Source: Deinococcus koreensis
Lineage (GTDB): Bacteria > Deinococcota > Deinococci > Deinococcales > Deinococcaceae
Direction: 5' to 3'
Length of the DNA: 64,000 bases
Assembly (NCBI RefSeq): GCF_002901445.1
Contig: NZ_PPPD01000004.1
Span: forward strand, 1 to 64,000
In this document: in pieces, positions 20,681-29,843 of the stretch
Numbering within the stretch: the first letter of the stretch is position 1
Layout: every line of letters starts with the position of its first letter
Program-made: the position numbers and the translations under genes
Notes under the pieces: model-generated
The model's database searches: none
Told to the model about the DNA's origin: nothing
Seen by the model: the letters and a program-made list of their open reading frames with translations, nothing else

Positions 20681-21652
20681 TCAGCGTCCGCGGGTGTAGC
20701 GATCGATGACCATGGCCCCGATGATGATCAGCCCGGTGGCGAGCAACTGGTAGAAGGCCTGAACGCCGAGCAGGGTCAGGACGTTCTGCAGCATGCTCAG
20801 CAGCAGCGCGCCGAGCAGCGCCCCGACCACGTTGCCCTTGCCGCCCGACAGGCTGGTGCCGCCGACGACCGCCGCGGCGATGGCGCTCAGTTCCCAGCCG
20901 TTGCCGAGGATCGGCTCGGCCGCACCCAGCTGCGCGATCAGGATCAAGGCCGCGAAGGCCGCCAGCACGCCGGAAATGACGTAGGTCAGGGTGATGAAGC
21001 GGTCGACGTTGATGCCGCTGAGCCGCACCGCCTCGGCGTTCCCGCCGATGGCCAGGATGTACTGCCCGGTTTTGGTGAATTTGAGGATCAGGGAGAAAGC
21101 GGCGACCAGAGCGAGGGCCGCGAGCAGTGGAATCGGCAGTCCGAGGACGGTGCCGCCCAGTGACTGTTTATAACTGTCAGGCAGGGAGAGGATCGGTTGA
21201 CCGTTCGTGTACGAGAGCGCCAGCCCGCGGTAGAACGTCATGGTACCGAGGGTGACGATGAAGGGCGCGAGTTGCACGCGGGTGATCAGCAGCCCGTTGA
21301 CGAGTCCGGCAACCGCTCCGACCGCGAGTGCGGCCAGGATGGCCACCAGCGGCGGCAGGCCGCGCTGCATCAGGTCGGCGCCGATCACGGCCGAGAGCGC
21401 GGCCGTGGAGCCGACGGACAGGTCGATGCCGCCGGTCATGATCACGTAGGTCAGGCCGATGGCGACGATGGTGTTGATGGCCGCGCTCAGACCAATGCCA
21501 GTGATGGCGTTGTCGACGGAGAAAAAGGACGGGACGGTGAAGCTGAAGGCCACGGCGCCCAGGATCAGGATGGCCAGGATGCCGGCCTCCCGCAGACGCT
21601 CGATCATGGCAGCGCGGCCAGCATTAGGCGCTGAGGGCTGGGTCATTTGCAT
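20681..21652 (-). CDS. Ribose/xylose-type ABC transporter permease
   Basis: 323 residues with eight to ten membrane helices and the RbsC-family signatures YVIMTGGIDLSVGS (near 70-83), GLVNGLLITRVQLAPFIVTLGTM (near 118, given in outline) and GGNAEAVRLSGI (near 208). It overlaps the ATPase gene by 29 bases. It forms the membrane channel of a carbohydrate importer with the ATPase and binding protein encoded upstream on the same strand. Confidence 0.9.
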   Translation of the reverse strand: MQMTQPSAPNAGRAAMIERLREAGILAILILGAVAFSFTVPSFFSVDNAITGIGLSAAINTIVAIGLTYVIMTGGIDLSVGSTAALSAVIGADLMQRGLPPLVAILAALAVGAVAGLVNGLLITRVQLAPFIVTLGTMTFYRGLALSYTNGQPILSLPDSYKQSLGGTVLGLPIPLLAALALVAAFSLILKFTKTGQYILAIGGNAEAVRLSGINVDRFITLTYVISGVLAAFAALILIAQLGAAEPILGNGWELSAIAAAVVGGTSLSGGKGNVVGALLGALLLSMLQNVLTLLGVQAFYQLLATGLIIIGAMVIDRYTRGR

Positions 21653-23126
21653 GGGAGTTCGCTCCGGTCGCCAGCGCGAGGATGCGCTCCTCGCTGGCCT
21701 GGGCGCGGGAGAGCTCGCCCGCCAGGCGGCCCTCCCGCATCACGAGAATTCGGTCGCTGAGCCTGAGAACCTCCGGCAGTTCCGACGAGGCCATCAGGAT
21801 GGCCACCCCCTGGGCGGCGAGATCGTCAATCAGGGTGTAGATGTCGGCCTTGCTGGCGACATCGATCCCGCGGGTCGGTTCGTCGATGAGCAGCACGCCA
21901 CAGCCGGCAGCGAGCCAGCGGGCCAGGATGACCTTCTGCTGGTTGCCGCCGGACAGGCGGCGGATGGTCTGCTCCGGGGTGTTCGGGCGGACGCCGAGCT
22001 GCCGCATCTGCGGCGCGACCAGGCGCGCCATATCGCGTTCCCGGACGCTGGCGATCCCCTTCGCCCAGCTCGTCAGCATCATGTTCACGCTCACCCGGGC
22101 GTCCGGCACGATGCCGTGGTGGCGACGATCTTCGGGAATGAAGCCGACCCCACGCCGCATCATCAGCGCGGGTGTCGGGTGCGGGGCGCTCTGCCCATCC
22201 AGCTCGATCTGCCCGGCGCTGACGGGGTCGGCGCCGTAGATGGCGCGCAGCACTTCCGTGCGTCCGGCGCCGATCAGCCCGGCCAGCGTGACCACCTCGC
22301 CGGCGCGCACGGTGAGGCTGATGTCCTCGAACGCGCCGGGGCGGCCCAGGTGGCTTACCGCCAGCCGTACGTCGCCGCGCTCGCGGTCGGGCGGTGCCCC
22401 CTGGGCCAGCAGCGTCCGGCCGACCATCATCTGCACCAGTTCTTCCTGCGTCACGTCACGCTTGTTCACGGTGCCGATATGCTGTCCGTCGCGCAGCACC
22501 GTCACACGGTCGGCCAGTTCCTCGATCTCGTCGAAGTGGTGGCTGACGTAGATGATGCCGACCCCGGTCGCGGTCAGCTCGCGCACCACCCGGTACATTT
22601 GCTCGATCTCGTGGGTGGTCAGGCTGGAGGTCGGCTCGTCCATGATGATGATGCGGGCCCGGCGGGCCAGCGCGCGGGCGATCTCCACCATCTGTTGTTG
22701 GGCGATGGTCAGTCGCCGCACCGGGGTGCCGGGCGCCACGCTCAGGCCGACCTGCTCCAGAAAAGGCGTCACGCGGGCGTTCATACGGGCGTAGTTCAAC
22801 ACCTGGGCGCCCTCATTGCCCAGCAGCACGTTCTGAGCGACGGTGAGTTCGGGAATCAGCGCCAATTCCTGGTGGATCATGGCGATGCCCTGGGCCTCGG
22901 CGTCCTTGGGGCTGGTCAGGTGAACCTCCCGACCGCCCACGCTCAGGGTGCCGCTGTCGGGCCGGTGCATGCCGAAGAGGGTCTTGAGCAGGGTGCTTTT
23001 CCCCGCTCCGTTCTCCCCGAGCAGGGCGTGCACTTCCCCGGCCCGCAGGGTGAACCCGACGTCGCGCAGCACCGGCACGCCGCTGAAGGATTTGTGGATG
23101 TGGTGGGCGGCGAGCAGTTCTTCCAC
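21624..23126 (-). CDS. Sugar ABC transporter ATPase with two nucleotide-binding domains
   Basis: 500 residues, the normal RbsA/MglA length. The first domain has Walker A GENGAGKST at 37-45, signature LTIAQQQMVEIARAL and Walker B IIIMDEPTSSL. The second domain has the degenerate Walker A GLIGAGRTE, signature LSGGNQQKVILARWL and LLIDEPTRGID. The asymmetry is usual for this family. It works with the RbsC-type permease downstream and the binding protein upstream. Confidence 0.93.
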   Translation of the reverse strand: MEELLAAHHIHKSFSGVPVLRDVGFTLRAGEVHALLGENGAGKSTLLKTLFGMHRPDSGTLSVGGREVHLTSPKDAEAQGIAMIHQELALIPELTVAQNVLLGNEGAQVLNYARMNARVTPFLEQVGLSVAPGTPVRRLTIAQQQMVEIARALARRARIIIMDEPTSSLTTHEIEQMYRVVRELTATGVGIIYVSHHFDEIEELADRVTVLRDGQHIGTVNKRDVTQEELVQMMVGRTLLAQGAPPDRERGDVRLAVSHLGRPGAFEDISLTVRAGEVVTLAGLIGAGRTEVLRAIYGADPVSAGQIELDGQSAPHPTPALMMRRGVGFIPEDRRHHGIVPDARVSVNMMLTSWAKGIASVRERDMARLVAPQMRQLGVRPNTPEQTIRRLSGGNQQKVILARWLAAGCGVLLIDEPTRGIDVASKADIYTLIDDLAAQGVAILMASSELPEVLRLSDRILVMREGRLAGELSRAQASEERILALATGANSHANDPALSA

Positions 23127-23181
23127 GGGCTGGGTCTCCTTGTCGGGGGATCGGGGGCCAGCGACGGCCCCACCGTCCGGC

Positions 23182-24192
23182 TTACTTCTTGAACTGCTCG
23201 TACTGGGCCAGGTTGCCCTTCATAACGAGCGCCTGGGGCGTGGCCACCACGCGGGGCAGCTTCTGTCCGGCGAGCAGCCGCACCGCGACCTCGACCGCCA
23301 CCTCGCCAGTCAGCACCGGGAAGGAATCGACGGTGCCCGTCAGCTCGCCCTTCTTGATGCTGTCGTAGGCAGCGTTGATGCCGTCGGTGCCGAAGACGAG
23401 GGTCTTGCCCAGGCGGCCCGACGCTTTGACGGCCTCGACCACGCCGAGCGCCATGGTGTCGTTGTTGCAGTAAAAGGCCGTCAGGTTCGGGTAGCGGCGC
23501 AGCAGGTCGCGGGCGGTGGTGAACGCCTTCTGGCGATCCCAGTCGGCGGGCACGCTGGCGACGACCTTGAGAGCGGCGTTCTTGGCGAGCGTGGTCTTGA
23601 AGCCCAGCGTGCGCTGCTTGGCGGCGTAGACCCCGGCCTGGCCCTCAATCACGGCCACCTGCCCCCCCTTTGGGAAGGTTTTGAGCAGGTGGTTCGCGAC
23701 GCTCACGCCGTTGTCGTACTGGCTGTTGCCTACGAAGTGCTGCGCGGTGGGGGCCACCGCGTCATTGACGTTCAGCACCAGGCTGGTCTTGCCGGCGCGC
23801 TCGATGCCGGGCAGCAGGTTGACGTCGCTCTGCGGGGAGACCAGCAGGGCCTTGTAGCCCTTGCCGAGCATGGTGTTCATCATGCTGAGCTGGCCGATCT
23901 GGTCACTCTCGTTGGAGGGGGCCTGGGCATCGACCTTGACGCCGTACTTGGCGCCACCCTTGACGTAGCCGGCGCGCAGCAGCTGCCAGTATTCGTTCGA
24001 GAGGGCCTTCATTACTCCCCCGAACTGCACGCCGGCAGCGGGCTTGGGCACGGGGCCGAACTTCGCGGCGAGTTGCGAGGACTCGATGCGGCTTTTCTCG
24101 GTGTCCGGGGAGAAGGCCTGGGCCGACGCGGCGCCGGTCAGCAGGGCGGTCAGGGTGCAGAGTGCGGTGATGCTGGGCGTGGTGATCTTCAT
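23182..24192 (-). CDS. Sugar-binding periplasmic protein
   Basis: 336 residues with a signal peptide ending ASAQA (about residue 26). The mature protein has the two-lobed RbsB / periplasmic-binding-4 fold pattern: GGVMKALSNEYWQLL, ALLVSPQSDVNLLPGI, VGNSQYDNGVSVA and FYCNNDTMALGVVEA. AGGAGGC precedes the ATG. It feeds the downstream ATPase and permease. The ligand is probably a pentose or other small carbohydrate that is phosphorylated by the PfkB kinase encoded just upstream. Confidence 0.9.
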   Translation of the reverse strand: MKITTPSITALCTLTALLTGAASAQAFSPDTEKSRIESSQLAAKFGPVPKPAAGVQFGGVMKALSNEYWQLLRAGYVKGGAKYGVKVDAQAPSNESDQIGQLSMMNTMLGKGYKALLVSPQSDVNLLPGIERAGKTSLVLNVNDAVAPTAQHFVGNSQYDNGVSVANHLLKTFPKGGQVAVIEGQAGVYAAKQRTLGFKTTLAKNAALKVVASVPADWDRQKAFTTARDLLRRYPNLTAFYCNNDTMALGVVEAVKASGRLGKTLVFGTDGINAAYDSIKKGELTGTVDSFPVLTGEVAVEVAVRLLAGQKLPRVVATPQALVMKGNLAQYEQFKK

Positions 24193-24246
24193 GGTGAGCC
24201 TCCTGAGGCAGGAATGGGAACGGGGTGAGGGGTGGATGGGCAGGGA

Positions 24247-25122
24247 TCAGGTGGATGACAGTGCCAGATGCTTGTGCAGCAGCTGGACGAACTCGGCGGC
24301 CGACTGCCCCGCCCGTTCCAGCGCGTGGGGCATGGGGGTGCCCCGGGCGAGGTGGGCCGCCAGCACACCCACGAAGTGGTCGCCCGCGCCGTGGGTCGAG
24401 CGGGCCTGAACCACTGGGGCGGGCAGGTCGGTGGTGAGCGCGCCTTTCTGGTAATGCAGCACGCCCCCGGCGCCCAGCGTGACCACCACGCTGGGGTGGC
24501 CGAAGTCGAGCTGGCGCACACGCTCCTGGGGATCGTGGCCTGTCCAGGCCTGCGCTTCGACGGCGTTGACGACCACGTGATCGGTCAGGGGCAGGGTGCC
24601 CCGGTGGGAGTCCAGCCAGGGCGCGGCGTTGAGCAGGATCGGGACGCCGGTGGCCCGGGCCGCCGAGAGCATCTGTCCGAGCGTGTCGGGCTCGGTTTCC
24701 CACTGGCAGACGACGAGCTGCACTGGAGAGGCCTTCAACAGGTCACTGAGGGGCTCGGCGCGCAGCCCGGTGTTCGCCCCCGGCAGGACGACCCCCACGT
24801 TCTCGCCAGCCGCGTCGATCAGGGCCACGCTGGAGCCGGTTGCGACCTGCGCGTCAACCTGTAGGGCAGGGTGCACACCGAGCGAGTTCAGCGTCGCCAG
24901 GGCGTCCCGTCCCCCCTCGTCGTTTCCAACGCAGGCGAGCAGCACAGCCCGCACGTGCGGCGCCGCGGCCACCGCCTGATTGGTGGCCTTGCCCCCCAAC
25001 TGCGTCCACGACGCCCCGGCAATCACGGTTTCTCCAGGAGAGGGCAGCTCGTCCAGCTGAATCATCTGGTCGATATGCAGGCTCCCGGCGAAGACCACGG
25101 AGATGTCTGGGGACTTAGACAT
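24247..25122 (-). CDS. PfkB-family carbohydrate kinase (ribokinase-like)
   Basis: 291 residues. It has the N-terminal PfkB pattern with QLGGKATNQAVAAA (41-54), which binds sugar, and the C-terminal GAGDHFVGVLAAHLA with catalytic Asp248 in GAGD (245-248). It overlaps the upstream isomerase stop by 8 bases and precedes the binding protein gene. It likely phosphorylates the imported sugar. The usual DTTGAGD reads RSTHGAGD here, a modest departure that could reflect a different substrate. Confidence 0.88.
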   Translation of the reverse strand: MSKSPDISVVFAGSLHIDQMIQLDELPSPGETVIAGASWTQLGGKATNQAVAAAPHVRAVLLACVGNDEGGRDALATLNSLGVHPALQVDAQVATGSSVALIDAAGENVGVVLPGANTGLRAEPLSDLLKASPVQLVVCQWETEPDTLGQMLSAARATGVPILLNAAPWLDSHRGTLPLTDHVVVNAVEAQAWTGHDPQERVRQLDFGHPSVVVTLGAGGVLHYQKGALTTDLPAPVVQARSTHGAGDHFVGVLAAHLARGTPMPHALERAGQSAAEFVQLLHKHLALSST

Positions 25123-26080
25123 GGACGCGCTCGGGGAAGAGCAGCCGCTCGATCACCTGCGTGACGTTGAAGCCGTCGTGCCCGGTGCCCAGACGGTCGT
25201 CCCCGGCCAGCTCGCGCGCCAGGGAGAGCAGTCGCTGCGTCACCCGGATGTTCCACTCGCATTCACGCACCGGATCCTCGCGCACCGGGAAGGTGTCGAA
25301 GTAGATCGTGCCCGGGTAGCCGCCGCGTTCGAGCAGCACGAGCAGTTCGAGTGTCGTCACGAGGCTGGCGGTGCCGACCATCAGGCCGTCGTCCTGCCGC
25401 CCGTAGCCGTCGTTGAGGTGGACACCGAAGAGTTTGTCATGCCGCAGGGCGAGGGCGGCAGCTTTCGGAGCGTGCTCGTTGGCCATCTGGGCATGGCAGT
25501 AGTCCAGCACCACCCCCAGGTTGTCAGCGCCTACCTCCTGCACCACCAGCAGGGCCTCGCCCATGTTGCCGATCAGCGAGTACTTGCGCGGTTCCCAAGG
25601 CTTGTATTCCAGGCCGACCCGCATGTCCGGGGCGTGCGACGCCACCCGCGCGAAGCCCTCGACCGTATGGTCGAACATCCGCTCGTAGCTGTCCTGAAAG
25701 GGGTAGTCGAAGCCGTCGAAGCCCGGCCAGACGATCACGTGGTTGCCACCAAGTGCCGCGCAGGCGTCCAGGGCCTGACAGGTCAGGTCGATGGCGGCCT
25801 GACGTGTCCCCGCGTCAGGATGGGTAAAGCCGCCATCCCCGAAGGGCTCGGCCGGGTAGCGGACGTTCAGGCTGTCGACGCCCAGGCCCAGCGCTTCGAT
25901 GGTGTCCCTCGTCTCCCGCAGGGTGGCGGGCGTGAAGTGCTCGGGAAAGTTGAGGCTCAGCGAGTTGAGGCCCTGGATACGGGCCGCGCGCTGGAGCAGG
26001 TCAGCGGTCTGGAGGGCTCCCGGCGGAAAGGCGAGTTCGGGCCGTGACCTGAGCGAGTTGAGACGGGTGGCAAACAGCAT
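25115..26080 (-). CDS. Sugar phosphate isomerase/epimerase, TIM barrel
   Basis: 321 residues from the ATG at 26080, which follows AGGAGGGG; a longer frame is open but has no comparable signal. Xylose-isomerase-like TIM barrel features are LNSLSLNFPEHF, GGNHVIVWPGFDGFDYPF, VGLEYKPWEPRKYSLI, LGVVLDYCHAQMA and LFGVHLNDGYG, with metal-ligand Glu, Asp, His and Glu/Asp. It is the first gene of a five-gene operon with a PfkB kinase and an ABC importer, so it should interconvert the incoming sugar or its epimer. The exact ketose or aldose is not determinable here. Confidence 0.85.
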   Translation of the reverse strand: MLFATRLNSLRSRPELAFPPGALQTADLLQRAARIQGLNSLSLNFPEHFTPATLRETRDTIEALGLGVDSLNVRYPAEPFGDGGFTHPDAGTRQAAIDLTCQALDACAALGGNHVIVWPGFDGFDYPFQDSYERMFDHTVEGFARVASHAPDMRVGLEYKPWEPRKYSLIGNMGEALLVVQEVGADNLGVVLDYCHAQMANEHAPKAAALALRHDKLFGVHLNDGYGRQDDGLMVGTASLVTTLELLVLLERGGYPGTIYFDTFPVREDPVRECEWNIRVTQRLLSLARELAGDDRLGTGHDGFNVTQVIERLLFPERVHV

Positions 26081-26138
26081 GACCCCTCCTGAATGGCGAC
26101 GGTTGCGCATTCGTGCTTGTTTTGACGTTTACAGGATC

Positions 26139-26188
26139 AGTATGAACAGATCCGACAGAGTCTGTCAACCGTTTCTGCACATTCAGTC
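26139..26188 (-). promoter_or_regulatory. Promoter of the sugar operon with DeoR-type motif
   Basis: Read on the minus strand, TTGACA (26163-26168) and CATACT (26139-26144) are separated by 18 bases and lie about 60 bases before the isomerase ATG. Just upstream of the -35, GACTGAATGTGC (26177-26188) matches GATTGAATGTGC before the deoR-type gene, and GTTGATTG precedes it in both places. Confidence 0.6.
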
Positions 26189-26770
26189 AAAAACAATCAA
26201 CCAGGTCTAAATGGCACTGGGGCCGTTCGCAGCTCCCGCCGCACTGAGTGCGGGTTGAGCCGATGAGGAGGTCGCTGGACGGCTATGCGGATGCCGTCCA
26301 GCCTCCACACACCCAGGAGATCAGCAGATGCACGTTTGTCTTCTTGATCACCTCGGTCGGTCGATTGGCCGGGGGGTCATTCTCGCTGTATCCAGGCACT
26401 CCGACTGGCCCCGGAAGAGGGCACTGGAGGCTGTCCACCAGGGGTGCACTTACCGCTCTGCGAGCAGGGCGTCGCTGCACGCCGCATGACGCCGCCTCGC
26501 CACCGGCCGCGCGATATGGAAATTCCATCGACACCCCCTCCTGTCGAGGGCTTTTTGAGGGCAGTTCCAGGCGCCTGTAACGACACCGCCGCTCCGGCCC
26601 CTGGACCGTCCCTGGACGGGTCTGACTCCCTCCATTTACACGATGTTTACCCTCGACGGCCGCACGTTCCTCAGAGCCGCTGGCGCCCCTGCTACGTTCG
26701 CTGGCGGCGCGCCTGTCAGGAACTTGTGCCAAGCCGCGTCCTGCTCTCAAGGGAGGTGGAAGTTTACGGC
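26189..26770. other. Intergenic region, no gene recognised
   Basis: About 580 bases between the sugar operon promoter and the GH32 gene end. Hairpins include CCGCAC/GTGCGG near 26239-26253 and CTGGACGG/CCGTCCAG at 26275-26301. None of the open frames looks like a gene. Confidence 0.4.
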
Positions 26771-28237
26771 TCAGTCGCCCTGCCTCCAGATGGAGTGCAG
26801 TTCATACAACGTAGCTTCAAGCACCACCTGGTGTCCGTCGCCTACGATCTTCAGCGTTGTGATGGGGGCGGCGGGCAGCAGCAGATCCGTGATCACCACC
26901 TGACCGTGCGCCGCAAAGACTTCCAGAGAACTGGTGTCCAGAAAGAGTTGCAGGTCAAGTTCTGCTGCAGCTTCTGGGAATGGCGCCCGGTGAACTCCTC
27001 CCCAGCCTGAGAGACTCGGAGCATGGTCGGGACGGATCAGGCTGAGGCCCGTAGGCCCCACCTCCAAAGTGCCCTCAATTCCAGCGACTGACAGGAATTC
27101 GAAGCGCACCATCTGTCCTTCTTGCAGCGTGAGCCGCGCCTGCAGCTCATGGGCGTGCTTTCCGCACAGGGGAAATGTGACGGGATTCGCGTCGCCGGGC
27201 CAGGTCAGGGGAAGGGTGCGGTTCCGTAGTGCCTTGAGTTCGGACACCGGACGCTGGATCAGCCTCAGGTGTGAACCCAGTGTCAGTTCACGGGGAACGG
27301 TGAAACTGCCGCGCCATGGGAAGGTGGGCAACCACTGGGCGTACTGCCAGTTGTTCATCCAGGCCAGCCATACCCGGCGGCCCGGCAGATCGCTGAACGA
27401 CAGCGCCGCATAGAAATCCTTTCCCCCCTCCAGTGGGCGAGCATCCGTCAGAGGTGTGAAAGCAACACCGTCGAAGTCGCCCACCCAGTATTGGGCGCCG
27501 CTGCCGCCATACGGGCCGCCGGGGTTGAAGTCAACTTTCAGCACCCAGCGTTCCTGCCCATTCTCGTCCGTCAACGGGAAGAAGTCGGGCACCTCCCAGA
27601 TGCCTGCCAGGTTCCCAGTGGGGCCAAAGAGACTGAGGGACGTCCACACGTGCAGGTTATCCGAGTGGAAAAACTCGATCTGACGCTCGTCGGGGTGCAC
27701 TGCCAGCATCACCCAGCGTCTCCGCGCTTCGTCCCAGAACACCTTGGGGTCACGGAAATCGGCACGGTTCAGATCCAGGACGGCCTCAGGGCCCGCCTTC
27801 CAGGTCTGTCCGCCGTCGTTGCTGTGGGCCAGGAATTGCGCCTGGTGGTGGCGCTGGGCAAGGTGCTGGCGCTGTGGGTGATCGTCCGCGTGTCCGGTGT
27901 AGAGCGCGATCAGGGGCGGGCGGCTGCCGTCGCCCAGTCCGGATGTGTTGTGCCAGTCGGTGACAGCACTGCCCGAGAAAATCATGTGGTTCTCCCTGGC
28001 CACCAGCGCCACAGGCTGCTCAGCCCAGTGCAGCAGATCGGAGCTGATGGCGTGGCCCCAGCTCAGGTGGCCGGGTACGTCGGCGTGCGGGTTGTGCTGG
28101 TAGAACAGATGGTAGACGCCGTTCACCACGATTAGACCGTTGGGGTCGTTGACCCAGTGGCGGGCCGGGGTGTAATGAAGCTGTGGACGGTGCTGCTCAC
28201 GGTAGGGCGCGTGGGGCAGGGGCAGGTCTGCGGACAT
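26771..28237 (-). CDS. GH32 beta-fructosidase (sucrose/levan hydrolase type)
   Basis: 488 residues from the ATG at 28237; the frame is open upstream but without family similarity. The five-bladed propeller has the nucleophile Asp31 in HWVNDPNGL, the transition-state FRDP at 161-164, and the acid/base Glu215 in WEVPDFF, where the family usually has WECP. A C-terminal beta-sandwich covers roughly 340-488 (ELDLQLFLDTSSLEVF). No signal peptide is seen, so it probably acts on imported sucrose or fructo-oligosaccharide inside the cell. It is not obviously in an operon. Confidence 0.92.
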   Translation of the reverse strand: MSADLPLPHAPYREQHRPQLHYTPARHWVNDPNGLIVVNGVYHLFYQHNPHADVPGHLSWGHAISSDLLHWAEQPVALVARENHMIFSGSAVTDWHNTSGLGDGSRPPLIALYTGHADDHPQRQHLAQRHHQAQFLAHSNDGGQTWKAGPEAVLDLNRADFRDPKVFWDEARRRWVMLAVHPDERQIEFFHSDNLHVWTSLSLFGPTGNLAGIWEVPDFFPLTDENGQERWVLKVDFNPGGPYGGSGAQYWVGDFDGVAFTPLTDARPLEGGKDFYAALSFSDLPGRRVWLAWMNNWQYAQWLPTFPWRGSFTVPRELTLGSHLRLIQRPVSELKALRNRTLPLTWPGDANPVTFPLCGKHAHELQARLTLQEGQMVRFEFLSVAGIEGTLEVGPTGLSLIRPDHAPSLSGWGGVHRAPFPEAAAELDLQLFLDTSSLEVFAAHGQVVITDLLLPAAPITTLKIVGDGHQVVLEATLYELHSIWRQGD

Positions 28238-28323
28238 ATCTGAAGTGTATTCAGTGCAGGAATCATTGACCGGTGCGCTTCCCCTTGACGGATTCACTGT
28301 CTCAATCCGCTGGTCGGAAGCCA

Positions 28324-28337
28324 TGCACTTTAGTGCA
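28324..28337. promoter_or_regulatory. 14-bp dyad upstream of the GH32 gene
   Basis: TGCACTTTAGTGCA is palindromic except for its two central bases and lies 87 bases before the GH32 start. Size and shape suit a LacI- or GntR-type operator, but no cognate regulator is adjacent. Confidence 0.35.
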
Positions 28338-28384
28338 AGTCCTTCAGGGGTTTGTGCTGTGTAGGACGCTACTAGAGTCGAGCG

Positions 28385-28534
28385 GTGAGGGTCAACCGGA
28401 CAGGGAGCCATACGGTCACAAGTCTGACCGTACACCTCGTCTGGGCCAGGAAGTATCGGTACCACGTGCTGGTTGGGGAGATCAAACCCCGCAGCCGAGA
28501 CCTGCTGATCCAGATCTGTGACGCTGAGGACGTG
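28385..28534 (+). mobile_element. IS200/IS605 transposase (TnpA) N-terminal remnant
   Basis: Fifty codons from a GTG at 28385 match the N-terminus of IS200-type Y1 transposases, with SHTVTSLTVHLVWARKYRYH followed by the typical RDLLIQICDAEDV. Similarity stops abruptly after that point, and the HUH and catalytic tyrosine regions are missing, so it is a dead fragment. It lies between the GH32 gene and the dehydrogenase gene and marks an old insertion or rearrangement junction. Confidence 0.75.
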
Positions 28535-28640
28535 CAGAAATTTCGTGTCTGCCCCGATTGGGCGGAACAGAGACCGCCCCGGGCGGAGCGGTCTGTTCAC
28601 CCGGCATCGCCTCAACGCGTGGCGTGACCGTGGGTTTGAT

Positions 28641-28659
28641 GGGGAGGTCTCTCCTCCCC
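28641..28659. terminator. Weak terminator-like hairpin after the dehydrogenase gene
   Basis: GGGGAGG and CCTCCCC pair perfectly around TCTCT, 37 bases beyond the end of the minus-strand dehydrogenase gene. There is no T run. Confidence 0.35.
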
Positions 28660-28695
28660 GATCGCCCCGCTGGCGACACGGGGCGGCACTGTCTG

Positions 28696-29748
28696 TCAGG
28701 GCAGCAGCACGACCTTGCCCCGCACCGTGCGGGACTCGGCCAGCTCCATGGCCTGGGCGACGTCCACCAGCGGGAAGCGGGCGGCGATGACGGCCCCGAT
28801 GGTGCCCCGAGCGAGCAGTTCCAAGACCTGCGTGAGATCCTTATGCTGGCGGCGGCGGAAGGCGGCGGGGGCCAGCAGCTTCCCGCCCCAGAAGTCATAG
28901 AAAGTGGCACGGCGCCCGCCAGGCCGCACGTTCCACGCGAGGAGCTGGCCCAGCATCTTCCCGAACATCTGGAGCAGGGAGCCCTGGGTCTTGAGGTCGG
29001 CGGCCGTGCCGTAGGCGACCAGCGTCCCGCCCCGGGCCAGCAGGTCGAATGAGCGCCGGGCGCTCTCGAGCCCCAGATGGTCGAATGCAGCGTGCACGCC
29101 CCCCGGGGCCAGGGCCCGGATCCGCGCCTCCAGATCGGGTGCCCGGGAGTCGACGACCTCCACCCCCAGCTCCTGCAGGGCGGCGTGGTGCCGGGGGGCG
29201 GCCGTGCCGATCACGCGGATGCCCGCATGACGGGCGAGTTGCACCAGGACGGTGCCCACTCCCCCGTTGGCGCCGTGCACCAGAATGGTTTGCCCGCTCC
29301 TGGTATGGGCGTGGCGATGGAGCATCTGCCAGGCGGTGACCCCGTTGACGATCACGGTCTCCGCCTCGGCCGGATCGAGCGTGGAGGGCACGGGCACCAG
29401 ATCGGCGGCGGGCACCAGGGCGTGGGTGGCCCAGCCGCCGATCTTGGTGGCGGCCGCGACGCGCGTGCCGAGCAGCGCCCGATCCACGCCCGGCCCCACC
29501 CCCTTGACGACGCCGACGAGATCGTAGCCGGGGACGAAGGGAAACTTCGGCTGGCCGGGATAGCGGCCCCGGCGCATCCCCTGTTCGGCAAACGAGATGC
29601 CGGTGGCCTCGACCTGCACGAGCGTCTCGCCCTTCTGGGGCACCGGAAGGGGACGCTGCCGGAGCTGCAGGCCGGCGGGCTCCACCAGGCCGGGCAAGAC
29701 GACTTCGGTGAGGGATGGGGTGGAGGCGGTCAGGTGTGCTGCGGTCAT
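28696..29748 (-). CDS. Zinc-type (MDR) dehydrogenase / quinone oxidoreductase
   Basis: 350 residues with an AGGAG before the ATG. It has the GroES-like N-terminal domain (FVPGYDLVGVVKGVGPGV near 71-88) and the nucleotide-binding domain with HGANGGVGT (158-166). Cysteine zinc ligands are absent, so it belongs to the quinone-oxidoreductase branch and should use NADPH to reduce quinones or enals. A TetR-type gene lies upstream on the same strand, and a palindrome at 29787-29800 overlaps its likely promoter. Confidence 0.85.
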   Translation of the reverse strand: MTAAHLTASTPSLTEVVLPGLVEPAGLQLRQRPLPVPQKGETLVQVEATGISFAEQGMRRGRYPGQPKFPFVPGYDLVGVVKGVGPGVDRALLGTRVAAATKIGGWATHALVPAADLVPVPSTLDPAEAETVIVNGVTAWQMLHRHAHTRSGQTILVHGANGGVGTVLVQLARHAGIRVIGTAAPRHHAALQELGVEVVDSRAPDLEARIRALAPGGVHAAFDHLGLESARRSFDLLARGGTLVAYGTAADLKTQGSLLQMFGKMLGQLLAWNVRPGGRRATFYDFWGGKLLAPAAFRRRQHKDLTQVLELLARGTIGAVIAARFPLVDVAQAMELAESRTVRGKVVLLP

Positions 29749-29786
29749 GGGGAACTCCTGGAGGGAAAGAAGCGTATGAGATAGAT

Positions 29787-29800
29787 TGACTGATCACTCA
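29787..29800. promoter_or_regulatory. TetR-type operator before the dehydrogenase gene
   Basis: TGACTGATCACTCA is a 14-bp dyad with core TGATCA, 39 bases upstream of the dehydrogenase start. It resembles the dyad at 30408-30427 before the tetR-type gene, which implies joint control. Confidence 0.55.
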
Positions 29801-29843
29801 CTCTTTGATACGGGAATGAGATCGTGGTTTGTCTTCCCTCCTT

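Noticed and set aside
26444..27010. Open frame antisense to the end of the GH32 gene
   Set aside because: It overlaps a well-supported enzyme gene and has no family pattern.
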